Source: Borrelia duttonii Ly
Lineage (GTDB): Bacteria > Spirochaetota > Spirochaetia > Borreliales > Borreliaceae
Direction: 5' to 3'
Assembly (NCBI RefSeq): GCF_000019685.1
Contig: NC_011229.1
Location: forward strand, 558,001-622,000
Length of the DNA: 64,000 bases
Notes under the pieces: model-generated
What the model saw: the letters and a program-made list of their open reading frames with translations, nothing else
Told to the model about the DNA's origin: nothing
Databases searched by the model: none
Program-made: the position numbers and the translations under genes
Shown: in pieces, positions 18,093 through 26,397 of the stretch
Layout: the number at the start of each line of letters is the position of its first letter
Position numbering within the stretch: position 1 is the first letter of the stretch

Positions 18093-18493
18093 ATTATAAC
18101 ATCTAATAAAATTGGTTCTTTATGGTTAAATGAACTTTTGAAAAATTGTATTTTTGGTATTGCTTTTTTTTGAGCAAATATTTTTTTTAACATTTTATAT
18201 GTATTTTTATATTGAGTGTATATCATTTCTTTTAATGATAAAGTATCTTTAATTAATTTGTTAATTTCTTCTTGTATTTGTTCTTGTGTTTTTAACCATG
18301 AATTTATGGTTGTATAATAGTTGTTGATTGAATTTACAATTAGATCTTTTTTAGGATTTGTGATTTCTAATATATCTATTATTTCTTGAGTGATTTTTGT
18401 ATTTTCAAATTCTAAGATAGCTTTTAATTTTTTTAGTTCAAGTATTAGATCTTGTAAATATTTTTTTAAGATTACATTTGTATTATCCGACAA
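18089..18493 (-). CDS. small helical protein, possible flagellar chaperone
   Basis: 134 aa, no signal peptide or membrane segment. Almost entirely helical and coiled-coil in character ('QDLILELKKLKAILEFENTK', 'INSWLKTQEQIQEEINKLIK'). It sits directly after fliS, overlapping it by 11 bases, and overlaps polA by 4. Size, helical content and position resemble export chaperones such as FlgN or FliT, but no diagnostic motif is visible, so this is an inference from context. Start is ATG at 18493. Probably BB0549. Confidence 0.75.
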   Translation of the reverse strand: MSDNTNVILKKYLQDLILELKKLKAILEFENTKITQEIIDILEITNPKKDLIVNSINNYYTTINSWLKTQEQIQEEINKLIKDTLSLKEMIYTQYKNTYKMLKKIFAQKKAIPKIQFFKSSFNHKEPILLDVII

Positions 18494-18905
18494 TATTTAT
18501 TCCTAATTTCTTTTTAATGATAATATTATTATCTTTTTTAAGTAATGCTTTCCAAGCTGTGTGAAGATTTTTGAGGTGCTTTAAGACTTCTTGGATATTA
18601 TCTATATTTTTTTCTAATGTAACACTTTCTAATGTTTTATTTAAAAAGGAGTATATTGAGAATAGGTTATTTGAAATATCCCCACCATCTTCAAAATTTA
18701 GTGTAGACATTAATTCTATAATAATATCTTGTGCATGATAAACTTTTTCATCAGCTTTTGTTGTGCTGTTTGGGTCTTTATTTTTATAAAATTCTTTAGC
18801 AACTTCTAAATCTTGTATTGCTTTTTCATATAGCATTACTAATATTGATATTGAACTTGATGTGTTGACTTGTGTTTTTTTGTAAATATCTTCTTTTCTT
18901 AGCAA
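18483..18905 (-). CDS. fliS: flagellin-specific chaperone FliS
   Basis: 140 aa. FliS binds the C-terminal part of flagellin in the cytoplasm and keeps it unfolded for export by the flagellar type III system. The family pattern is clear: N-terminal 'YKKTQVNTSSSISILVMLYEKAIQDL', then 'KVYHAQDIIIELMSTLNFEDGG', 'NNLFSIYSFLNKTLESV' and 'VLKHLKNLHTAWKALL'. Start is TTG at 18905, with GGAG seven bases upstream. It lies 10 bases downstream of cheY1, linking chemotaxis and flagellar genes in one transcript. Confidence 0.93.
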   Translation of the reverse strand: MLRKEDIYKKTQVNTSSSISILVMLYEKAIQDLEVAKEFYKNKDPNSTTKADEKVYHAQDIIIELMSTLNFEDGGDISNNLFSIYSFLNKTLESVTLEKNIDNIQEVLKHLKNLHTAWKALLKKDNNIIIKKKLGINIVG

Positions 18906-18915
18906 GGATTTTCTC

Positions 18916-19296
18916 CTAATTTAATGTTTTTATTTGTTCTGCTATCTGTTCTTCTCTGAAAGGTTTTGTAATATATCCTTTTGCTCCAAGTTGTAGGGCT
19001 TTTGCAATAAGTTCTTGTTTTCCAAGTGCTGTGACCATTAATATGTTTAGTTTGCGTTCAAGCTTTTTGTTAAGTGCATTTATTTTTTCAAGTGCTGTAA
19101 TTCCATCCATGCCCATCATAGTTATATCAAGAGTTATTAGATGAAGTGTTTCTTGTTTTTTAAATTCCTGAATAGCCTGAATACCATCTTCTGCTTCTAA
19201 AAACTCATTGAATCCTAAATTTTTTAGTATTTTAATTAAATTTTTGCGCATAAAAATAGAATCATCAACTATTAAAGCTTTTTTATTTTCTTCCAA
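18916..19296 (-). CDS. cheY1: CheY-type response regulator (CheY1)
   Basis: 126 aa from TTG 19296, chosen because AAGGAG lies eight bases before it; an in-frame ATG at 19326 would add ten residues. Single receiver domain with the acidic pair D11-D12 ('LIVDDSIFMRKNL'), phospho-acceptor D57 ('TLDITMMGMDG'), the Thr switch ('LMVTALGK') and the Lys of 'GYITKPF'. It would be phosphorylated by CheA and act on the motor or compete for phosphate. Borrelia has several CheYs; this matches BB0551. It is first in the cheY1-fliS-polA-coaE run. Confidence 0.92.
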   Translation of the reverse strand: MEENKKALIVDDSIFMRKNLIKILKNLGFNEFLEAEDGIQAIQEFKKQETLHLITLDITMMGMDGITALEKINALNKKLERKLNILMVTALGKQELIAKALQLGAKGYITKPFREEQIAEQIKTLN

Positions 19297-19488
19297 TTTC
19301 CATACTCCTTCACCTAATTTTAACATAATCGGGTATTAAAAATCATTTAATAAAGAAAGATATAATCCATTTTATATTTACTCTAAATTTTAGGATAAAT
19401 AGATTTATTACTCAGTAATCCGTATGGATATTTTATATTTTTTTGTAAAATTATATTGTGGTTTTTGTAATGGGGTTGATGTTAAATT

Positions 19489-21498
19489 ATGGGTAAAGAT
19501 ATAAAAGATGAAATTTTATCTTTAAGGGATGCCATTAAAAAATGGGATAGGGAATATTATGTTGATTCGTCACCTACTGTGGGCGATGTTACCTATGATA
19601 AAGCTCTTTTGCGACTTCAATATTTGGAGAATAGGTATCCTGAATATAAAACTTTAGATTCTCCTACGCTTAAATTTGGAAGTGATCTTTTAAATGATTT
19701 TAAAGAGGTTGAACATTCTTATCCTATATTGAGTTTAGATAAGGCCTATGATGTTAAAGAATTATTATTATGGGTTGAGAAAATGAGTTTAGAAGGTTCT
19801 AATTTGGGATTTGATATGGGAATTTCAGCTGAACCTAAAATAGATGGATGTTCAATTGTTCTTTATTATAAAGATGGAATACTTGAGAAAGCTTTAACCA
19901 GGGGCGATGGTAGATTTGGTAATAATGTGATTGAAAATGTGAGAACAATTAAGAATGTTCCTCTATGCATTGGAGAACGGGTCGAATTGGTATTGAGAGG
20001 TGAAATTTATATTACCAAAAAAGATTTTTTGAAAATAAATCATACATTAGATGATTCTTATATTAATGCTAGAAATTTGACTTCAGGTATATTGAGAAGA
20101 ATAAATAGTAGAGAAGTTGTTAACTTTCCCTTAGATATTTTTGTTTATGATATTTTATATTCCAGTTTGGAATTAAATACTAATCATGATGCTTTTGATA
20201 AGCTTAAACATTTTGGTTTTAAACTTAATCCTTTTTGTAAGTTTTTTTGTGGTAAAAACTTGGGAGAAAATATTATTAATTATGTAAAGGAAATAGAAGA
20301 ACAGAGAGAGCGTTTTGAATATGAGATTGATGGTGTTGTTTTAAAGGTTGATGATTTTCGTTTAAGAGATGTTTTGGGATATACTTCTCATCATCCTAAA
20401 TGGTCAATTGCTTATAAGTTTGAGTCTTTGAGAGCTGTTAGTAAGGTAATTGATATAGTTGTTCAGGTTGGACGTAGTGGTAAAATTACTCCTGTTGCAA
20501 ATATAGAGAAAGTACTTATTGCAGGAGCTTTTATTACCAGTGCAAGTTTACATAATCAGGATTACATAGATTCTATTGGTTTAAATGTTAAAGATGTTGT
20601 TGCAATTTCAAGGCGTGGAGATGTAATTCCTGCCGTTGAATTGGTTGTAGAAAAACTTTCTGTTGGTAATTTTAAAATTCCAAATTATTGTCCTTCATGT
20701 AAAAAGTCTTTAATAAAAGAGGGTGCACATCTTTTTTGTGTTAATATACATTGTCCTTTGAAGATTATGGGACATATAAAGTATTTTTGTAGTAAAAAAT
20801 GTATGAATATTGTGGGACTTTCAGAAAAAACAATTGAATTTCTTTTTAATATGAATTTTATATCTTCAGAAATAGATCTCTATACATTTGATTTTGATAG
20901 GCTTATTGGTCTTAAGGGATTTAATTTTAAAAGGGTAAATAAGTTAAAGCGTTCTATTGAAGAGAGTAAAAATAGACCGTTTAAAAAATTACTTCTTGCT
21001 ATGGGCATTAAGGATCTGGGAATTAATACAATATTATTGTTAATCAACAATAATTTAAATTCATTTGATGCAATTAGTTTGCTTTGTCAAGATAATAAAA
21101 ATGCACTTGTTAAACTTTTAGATATTAAAGGGATAGGAGAAAGAATAGCTTTCAATATTATTAGGGCCTTTAATGATAAGATTATCCTTGATAAATTCAA
21201 CTTTTTTAAGGGATTAGGATTTAAGATGCAAGAAGATAGTATTAATTGTGTTGTAGATTCTTCTTTTTTATTTGGTAAAAAATTTTGTATAACAGGATCT
21301 TTTGATGAGTATCCCAGACATGTTCTTATTGATAAAATTACTAAAAAAGGTGCTATTTTTAACAGTTCAGTTAGTAGATATTTAGATTTTTTACTTGTTG
21401 GGAAAAGTCCTGGATTAAAATTAAAAAAAGCTAATAATTTGGGCATTAAAATTCTTAGTCTTTTTGATATTAAAAATTTGGTCAATTTAGATGATTAA
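19489..21498 (+). CDS. ligA: NAD-dependent DNA ligase LigA
   Basis: 669 aa, standard length. Seals nicks using NAD. N-terminal Ia domain ('YYVDSSPTVGDVTYDKALLR'), adenylated Lys117 in 'EPKIDG', nucleotidyl-transferase motifs 'RGDGRFGNNV' and 'YEIDGVVLKV', OB-fold 'VGRSGKITPVANIEKV', a four-Cys zinc finger ('CPSCKKS' with 'CVNIHC'), helix-hairpin-helix repeats and a C-terminal BRCT domain ('FGKKFCITGSFDEYPR', 'YLDFLLVGKSPGLKLKKA'). It ends only 2 bases from the stop of the convergent repeat protein gene, with no terminator hairpin between them. Confidence 0.98.
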   Translation: MGKDIKDEILSLRDAIKKWDREYYVDSSPTVGDVTYDKALLRLQYLENRYPEYKTLDSPTLKFGSDLLNDFKEVEHSYPILSLDKAYDVKELLLWVEKMSLEGSNLGFDMGISAEPKIDGCSIVLYYKDGILEKALTRGDGRFGNNVIENVRTIKNVPLCIGERVELVLRGEIYITKKDFLKINHTLDDSYINARNLTSGILRRINSREVVNFPLDIFVYDILYSSLELNTNHDAFDKLKHFGFKLNPFCKFFCGKNLGENIINYVKEIEEQRERFEYEIDGVVLKVDDFRLRDVLGYTSHHPKWSIAYKFESLRAVSKVIDIVVQVGRSGKITPVANIEKVLIAGAFITSASLHNQDYIDSIGLNVKDVVAISRRGDVIPAVELVVEKLSVGNFKIPNYCPSCKKSLIKEGAHLFCVNIHCPLKIMGHIKYFCSKKCMNIVGLSEKTIEFLFNMNFISSEIDLYTFDFDRLIGLKGFNFKRVNKLKRSIEESKNRPFKKLLLAMGIKDLGINTILLLINNNLNSFDAISLLCQDNKNALVKLLDIKGIGERIAFNIIRAFNDKIILDKFNFFKGLGFKMQEDSINCVVDSSFLFGKKFCITGSFDEYPRHVLIDKITKKGAIFNSSVSRYLDFLLVGKSPGLKLKKANNLGIKILSLFDIKNLVNLDD

Positions 21499-21500
21499 AC

Positions 21501-23786
21501 TTATTTTATTATTCTTACGTTTCTAAATTCCGATGCTAAGTTTTTGTATAGAGTATTTATATCATTTGTGTATTCTACTTTTATTAAATTGCGAAAAAAT
21601 TTTTCTTTATGTTTTAGTGATGGATTAATAAAGTGAGTTTTGACATTATATTTTGGGATTAATTTGTAAATTTCTTTTGCCCTATGTAGATTTTTTGTTG
21701 GTTCTATTTCAATATAATATCCATTGGATTTTTTAAAATCAAATTCATTACTTTGGACTTTAAAATTATAATTATTTAAATGTGTATCTGGATATATCTT
21801 AAATTCAGCGTTTTTTATTATGGCATTTTTATTTGTTGTTTGTATATCTTGTGGATAGGAGCCTTGTGTTATTTGTTGTGATTTTCTGTTTTTGTGTTTT
21901 GTTGAATCTTTTTTTACATATTTTGTTAAACCTTCTTTAAGTTTTAGAATGTCATTTTCATTATTTGTCAATCTTTTATCTAATATATTGATTTGATCTT
22001 GTTTTTGTTGAATTATATTTTTATTTTCTTTGTATAATTCTTCGTTTTCTTCAATCTTATTTTTTAGTGAATTTATTATTTTTTCTATTGAAAGTAAGTT
22101 ATTTTCAATATTTTTGAAGCCATTGTCATGGTCATTTTTGAATTTTGTTAATTCTTGGTGGAATGCTAATAGGATTTCTCCATTATTATTAATTTTATTA
22201 TCAAGGTCACCTAATATTTGAGTGTGATTATTAAGGGAATCTTTATTATTATTAATTTTATTATCAAGGTCACCTAATATTTGAGTGTGATTATTAAGAG
22301 AATCTTTATTATTATTAATTTTATTATCAAGGTCACCTAATATTTGAGTGTGATTATTAAGGGAATCTTTATTATTATTAATTTTATTATCAAGGTCACC
22401 TAATATTTGAGTGTGATTATTAAGAGAATCTTTATTATTATTAATTTTATTATCAAGGTCACCTAATATTTGAGTGTGATTATTAAGGGAATCTTTATTA
22501 TTATTAATTTTATTATCAAGGTCACCTAATATTTGAGTGTGATTATTAAGGGAATCTTTATTATTATTAATTTTATTATCAAGGTCACCTAATATTTGAG
22601 TGTGATTATTAAGAGAATCTTTATTATTATTAATTTTATTATCAAGGTCACCTAATATTTGAGTATGATTATTAAGGGAATCTTTGTTGTTATTAATTTT
22701 ACTATCAAGGTCACCTAATATTTGAGTATGATTATTAAGAGAATCTTTGTTGTTATTAATTTTACTATCAAGGTTACCTAATATTTGAGTGTGATTATTA
22801 AGAGAATCTTTGTTATTATTAATTTTATTATCAAGGTTACCTAATATTTGAGTGTGATTATTAAGGGAATCTTTATTGTTATTAATTTTACTATCAAGGT
22901 TACCTAATATTTGAGTGTGATTATTAAGAGAATCTTTGTTATTATTAATTTTATTATCAAGGTTACCTAATATTTGAGTGTGATTATTAAGAGAATCTTT
23001 GTTATTATTAATTTTATTATCAAGTTCATTTAGTATAGTATTTTCTGAGTTGGAATATTCTTTTTCTTGAATATATGTATCGTATGTATTTTCTGTGGGT
23101 GGGTAATTGTAACTTTCATTTGGTATATATTCTTTTTGATTGTCTTCATATCTTTGTTCATTGTAATCATTATAATCATTGTTTTTTGCTTGATAAGAGT
23201 CTTGATAAGGATCATTTAGTAAATTTTCTTTTGTATTAATTAAATATTTTATTCTTTCAATTTCTTCTTTTAAACTTTTAATTAGCATTGCATATTCTTC
23301 ATTCTTTCTTTTGATTGATTCTATATTTGTATCATTTAAAAGATTTTCTATGTTTGTTATTTTTTTTTCATAGTTTTTAATTCTAAATTTTAAGTTGTCT
23401 ATATTTTGTATGAACCAATCATCATCCATATTATTTTGTTCGAAATCGGAATCTTTTGTAAAGATGTTATTTCTTATTTGTCTGTTATTTGCTATTTGGA
23501 TTTGTGATGAATCTTTAAAACTAAGTTTATTAAGTTGTTTTTTTAATGTGTGTATATCATTTTCTTTTGAAACTTTATTTTGTTTGAAATAAATGGTTTT
23601 TTTTTCATTATTTTGATTGTTAAAATCTTCATTTAGATCTTCTCTAGGAATATAAATTGTTGAATAGTTGAACATGTAATCTTTGGTTGTGTATTGTTTT
23701 TGTTCTCCAAAAAGTAATGTACACGAGATCAACATAAAAATTTTATGGATCATGGAAGCTATTTTTTTATATTTACCCATAAACAT
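21501..23786 (-). CDS. exported coiled-coil repeat protein with SPOR-like C-terminus
   Basis: 761 aa from ATG 23786; a second ATG at 23780 is equally possible, with GAGG just upstream of both. An N-terminal hydrophobic segment ('IHKIFMLISCTLLFG') is a signal peptide; 'LISC' could even be a lipobox. Residues about 60-240 are Asn/Gln-rich and helical. Then come 13 perfect-length copies of a 21-residue unit (LDNKINNNKDSLNNHTQILG plus N or D) and further coiled coil. The last 75 residues ('GYYIEIEPTKNLHRAKEIYK' to 'FRNVRIIK') resemble a divergent SPOR domain. I infer a long rod anchored to peptidoglycan. BB0553 from memory; function unknown. Confidence 0.82.
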   Translation of the reverse strand: MFMGKYKKIASMIHKIFMLISCTLLFGEQKQYTTKDYMFNYSTIYIPREDLNEDFNNQNNEKKTIYFKQNKVSKENDIHTLKKQLNKLSFKDSSQIQIANNRQIRNNIFTKDSDFEQNNMDDDWFIQNIDNLKFRIKNYEKKITNIENLLNDTNIESIKRKNEEYAMLIKSLKEEIERIKYLINTKENLLNDPYQDSYQAKNNDYNDYNEQRYEDNQKEYIPNESYNYPPTENTYDTYIQEKEYSNSENTILNELDNKINNNKDSLNNHTQILGNLDNKINNNKDSLNNHTQILGNLDSKINNNKDSLNNHTQILGNLDNKINNNKDSLNNHTQILGNLDSKINNNKDSLNNHTQILGDLDSKINNNKDSLNNHTQILGDLDNKINNNKDSLNNHTQILGDLDNKINNNKDSLNNHTQILGDLDNKINNNKDSLNNHTQILGDLDNKINNNKDSLNNHTQILGDLDNKINNNKDSLNNHTQILGDLDNKINNNKDSLNNHTQILGDLDNKINNNKDSLNNHTQILGDLDNKINNNGEILLAFHQELTKFKNDHDNGFKNIENNLLSIEKIINSLKNKIEENEELYKENKNIIQQKQDQINILDKRLTNNENDILKLKEGLTKYVKKDSTKHKNRKSQQITQGSYPQDIQTTNKNAIIKNAEFKIYPDTHLNNYNFKVQSNEFDFKKSNGYYIEIEPTKNLHRAKEIYKLIPKYNVKTHFINPSLKHKEKFFRNLIKVEYTNDINTLYKNLASEFRNVRIIK
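22182..23024 (-). repeat. in-frame 63-bp tandem repeat, 13 copies plus a 24-bp partial copy
   Basis: Thirteen units of exactly 63 bases fill 22206-23024, and the first 24 bases of a fourteenth follow at 22182-22205. Each unit codes for 21 residues, i.e. three heptads. Copies differ at a few bases only: GDLD versus GNLD, LDNK versus LDSK, and silent changes such as GGG/GAG before AATC. Units at the 3' (low-coordinate) side are the most alike, pointing to recent expansion there. Confidence 0.97.
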
Positions 23787-24005
23787 TAAACCTCATGAAT
23801 ATTATTTGATATTCATTTTAATTTTGATATTATCATAGTTTTTAAAATTGATCAAAAGAAAATAAGATTATTTATGTAATAATTATGAATTATTATTGTG
23901 ATTATTGTAGTTTAAATTACAATTTAGTATTTAGTACATATTGATTTATATGTTGAATAACATAATTTAATTATCAAGTTATATTTTGATTTACAATAGT
24001 AATTT

Positions 24006-24035
24006 TATTGGTATTGTGCCATAATGATACCAATA
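24006..24035. promoter_or_regulatory. 9-bp inverted repeat upstream of the XDH-like genes
   Basis: TATTGGTAT (24006-24014) and its exact complement (24027-24035) with a 12-base gap, 45 bases before the ATG at 24081. It could be an operator or an RNA hairpin in the leader. It is not followed by a T run. Confidence 0.35.
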
Positions 24036-24080
24036 GAAGAGAAATTATGAATTTTAACTTCTTGTTTTACTTAATTTTTT

Positions 24081-25949
24081 ATGAAATTAGAAAATATGGA
24101 TGAAGTTTGGGCTTTGCCAGTTTGTTGTAATATTAAAAATTCGATTATTGAAGATTTTAAGGTGTCAGATGAATACAAAAATCAAGTGTTTAATATAAGT
24201 TATAAAGATAATATTATCTTAAAATTTATTGATATCATTGATTCTCATGAATTTAATTTAAAACTTTTTGATAATCACATAGATTTTGAAGGGCAAGTAC
24301 CTTTAGTTTTATATTCTGATAACCTAGATACTTTATTAGAAGCAGAATCGAATGTTATTTTTGAATTAAGACCTATTGAACAAAATGATATTTGTTGTAG
24401 TTTGAACCTTCAAGAATCAGATGAATTTAAAATTTATACTTCGCATTATGAATTTTCTGATCATTTAAATTATTGTAGTGACTTTATTTTAGTTAAGGTA
24501 TTCTTTAGTGATGATAATTTAATAATTGATGCTGATCTTGATAATATTGCATTAGTTAAGCAGATTATTAGTGATAACTTTTGTATTTCTAAAGATAAGA
24601 TTATTATTAATTCTATTAATAATAATTGTGTTAATATTTTATTTCCCATTGTCTTTAATGCTGTTGTGCAAGGTATAGTGATTTCTAAAAAACTTGGTCT
24701 TAAGGTTAATGTTATTTACTATAAAAGGCATTTTTTAATAGCAGAGTCTTTAAATTTAAAATTTTCTGTTGTAAATTACTTGTCAATTGAAAATAGGCTT
24801 AATAAGATTATGTTGGAGCTTAAAATTAATAGACCCTTGAACTTTTTATATAAATTTTATTTTAATTATCTTAATAAGATTTTTAGTAATTTATTTTTTG
24901 ATGTATTAGTACATATTAATCTTATATCTATTAATAGTAATTCTATTTTTTTTTGTGATAATTATTTTTTATTTGGAATTTCTGCTTATAGTTTTATTTA
25001 TTCGAATTTTTATAATCTTGCGGTTAGTTTATCACTTGAACCCCTCAATTATTTGCTTGGTTATGTGAAGAGTGAATATAATATTTTTTTTAAGCTTTTT
25101 AAGGAGATGGATTTAAAAAATTCTATTATGCGCAAATCGTCTTCTATAAGTTTAAATAATGAATATAATGTCTTAGATGTTAAGAGAAAAGGCGTAGGAT
25201 TTGCCTTTTTAAATTTAGATTCTAATATAGATTTTGCTTTATTAGATATTGGTAATTTAACTATTTCTATGAATTTGTATAAAGATAAATTGGATGTATT
25301 TATTCCTTATAAAATTATAGATATTAATCTGGTGAATTATTTGAAGAATGTTTTAGCTAAAGCTTTTAATTTGTCTTATAATTGTGTCAATTTTCTTGTT
25401 GCTGATTCTTTCAAAGATGATATTAAATTTTCTTGTTCCTTATTAAAGGAGTCTTATTTTATTGAGAGCGCAGTTTTAACTATGAAAGAAGAGCTTTCTG
25501 TTGTAATTGATGATGAGGGGAGAAAAGAATATCCAATTATAGTTAGTAGAAATTTTGTTGTAGATATAGATGCAAAGTTTTATGTTGCTTGTTCTCTTGA
25601 GGTTGATGTAATAATACATTCTTTTCATATTATATTTAGTAATGTTAATTTTTTTATTGAAAATGGTAAATTTGATAAGCTTAGGGTAAATAGCAAACGT
25701 GCATTTTCAATTTTCGGTTTGGCAGTTGATTACGTTTTTGGGAATATTACTTATGATGTTATTGATTCTGTAGGACTGGAATTTATTGAAGATGGTGAAT
25801 TTATTTTTTCTTTTAGGGTATTATTTATTGCATCTGTTTCTGCAATAAGATCATCATTAATTCAAGCTTTTGATTTTGATATATGTAAAACACCTATTGA
25901 TCTTAAAAGTATTTTAGATGATTGGAGTGTGAGAATTGATACTAATTAG
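24081..25949 (+). CDS. degenerate molybdopterin-subunit homologue of the xanthine dehydrogenase family
   Basis: 622 aa; functional XDH/CO-dehydrogenase large subunits have about 750. The order of conserved segments is recognisable: 'EGQVPLVLYSDNLDTLLEAE' (about 70-89) fits the family region before the veyEpLp stretch; 'LIIDADLDNIALVKQIISDN' and 'IVISKKLGLKVNVIYYKRHF' fit the segments around the GGGFGGK loop; and the C-terminal 'ASVSAIRSSLIQAFDFDI...' fits the 'ANAI.DA' end. The cofactor loop itself reads 'SINNNCVNI' (about 178-186) and the C-terminal catalytic-Glu motif is gone, so no molybdenum chemistry is expected. The start is uncertain because no ribosome site is visible. Overlaps the next gene by 14 bases. 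Confidence 0.65.
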   Translation: MKLENMDEVWALPVCCNIKNSIIEDFKVSDEYKNQVFNISYKDNIILKFIDIIDSHEFNLKLFDNHIDFEGQVPLVLYSDNLDTLLEAESNVIFELRPIEQNDICCSLNLQESDEFKIYTSHYEFSDHLNYCSDFILVKVFFSDDNLIIDADLDNIALVKQIISDNFCISKDKIIINSINNNCVNILFPIVFNAVVQGIVISKKLGLKVNVIYYKRHFLIAESLNLKFSVVNYLSIENRLNKIMLELKINRPLNFLYKFYFNYLNKIFSNLFFDVLVHINLISINSNSIFFCDNYFLFGISAYSFIYSNFYNLAVSLSLEPLNYLLGYVKSEYNIFFKLFKEMDLKNSIMRKSSSISLNNEYNVLDVKRKGVGFAFLNLDSNIDFALLDIGNLTISMNLYKDKLDVFIPYKIIDINLVNYLKNVLAKAFNLSYNCVNFLVADSFKDDIKFSCSLLKESYFIESAVLTMKEELSVVIDDEGRKEYPIIVSRNFVVDIDAKFYVACSLEVDVIIHSFHIIFSNVNFFIENGKFDKLRVNSKRAFSIFGLAVDYVFGNITYDVIDSVGLEFIEDGEFIFSFRVLFIASVSAIRSSLIQAFDFDICKTPIDLKSILDDWSVRIDTN

Positions 25950-26397
25950 CTTTAATTTGAATGGAGAAAATCTTTCAAAGAGTATTGGACTTTCTTTGAG
26001 TACTAAAGAGCTTTTAATTAGTGTTTTTTATTCAGGGGAGAGAAATCTGATTGAAAGAATGAATAAAAGATTTTCATTAGTTCTTTTGGATTTAAGACCG
26101 GTATATTCATCTTTAGTGCCGGCTTTTATGTTAAATGGGCGTAGTATTATTACTGTTGAGGGGTTGGAGAACACAACCTTTTATAATACATTAACTAAAG
26201 TTTTGTTGGAGAGTGATTTTGGATTTTGTGACAGTTGTTTTTCATCCAATGTATTATTATTTTATTATCTTTTAAAACGTAAGGTTATAATTAGGACTGA
26301 TATTTTAGGATATTATAGTACATTAAAGTGTCATTGTCTTGATGTTAATACCTTTTTAGACCTTTATTTACGGTTGGAAGAATTAGAGAAAAAATGA
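25936..26397 (+). CDS. degenerate iron-sulfur-subunit homologue of the xanthine dehydrogenase family
   Basis: 153 aa, the normal length of XDH small subunits. Residues 4-12 ('ISFNLNGEN') match the N-terminal strand, and 'VLLDLRPVYSSLVPAFMLNG' (49-68) plus 'SIITVEGL' (70-77) match the family almost word for word. The plant-type [2Fe-2S] site (GxCGxC and SCLVPA) has lost every Cys: the loop reads 'ERMNKRFSL' and the last Cys is Ser59. The second site keeps C98, C132 and C134, lacks the first Cys (F95), and gains C101. Start is TTG 25936, with GGAG eight bases upstream; translation is coupled to the preceding gene. Confidence 0.75.
   Translation: MILISFNLNGENLSKSIGLSLSTKELLISVFYSGERNLIERMNKRFSLVLLDLRPVYSSLVPAFMLNGRSIITVEGLENTTFYNTLTKVLLESDFGFCDSCFSSNVLLFYYLLKRKVIIRTDILGYYSTLKCHCLDVNTFLDLYLRLEELEKK

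Noticed and set aside
18089-19326. Operon with fliS read as a horizontally acquired island
   Set aside because: Composition and gene order fit the rest of the Borrelia chromosome; no integrase, repeats or tRNA junction.
22182-23030. Regular repeat that could be read as a CRISPR array
   Set aside because: Units are head-to-tail with no unique spacers, stay in frame inside a long coding sequence, and no cas gene is present.
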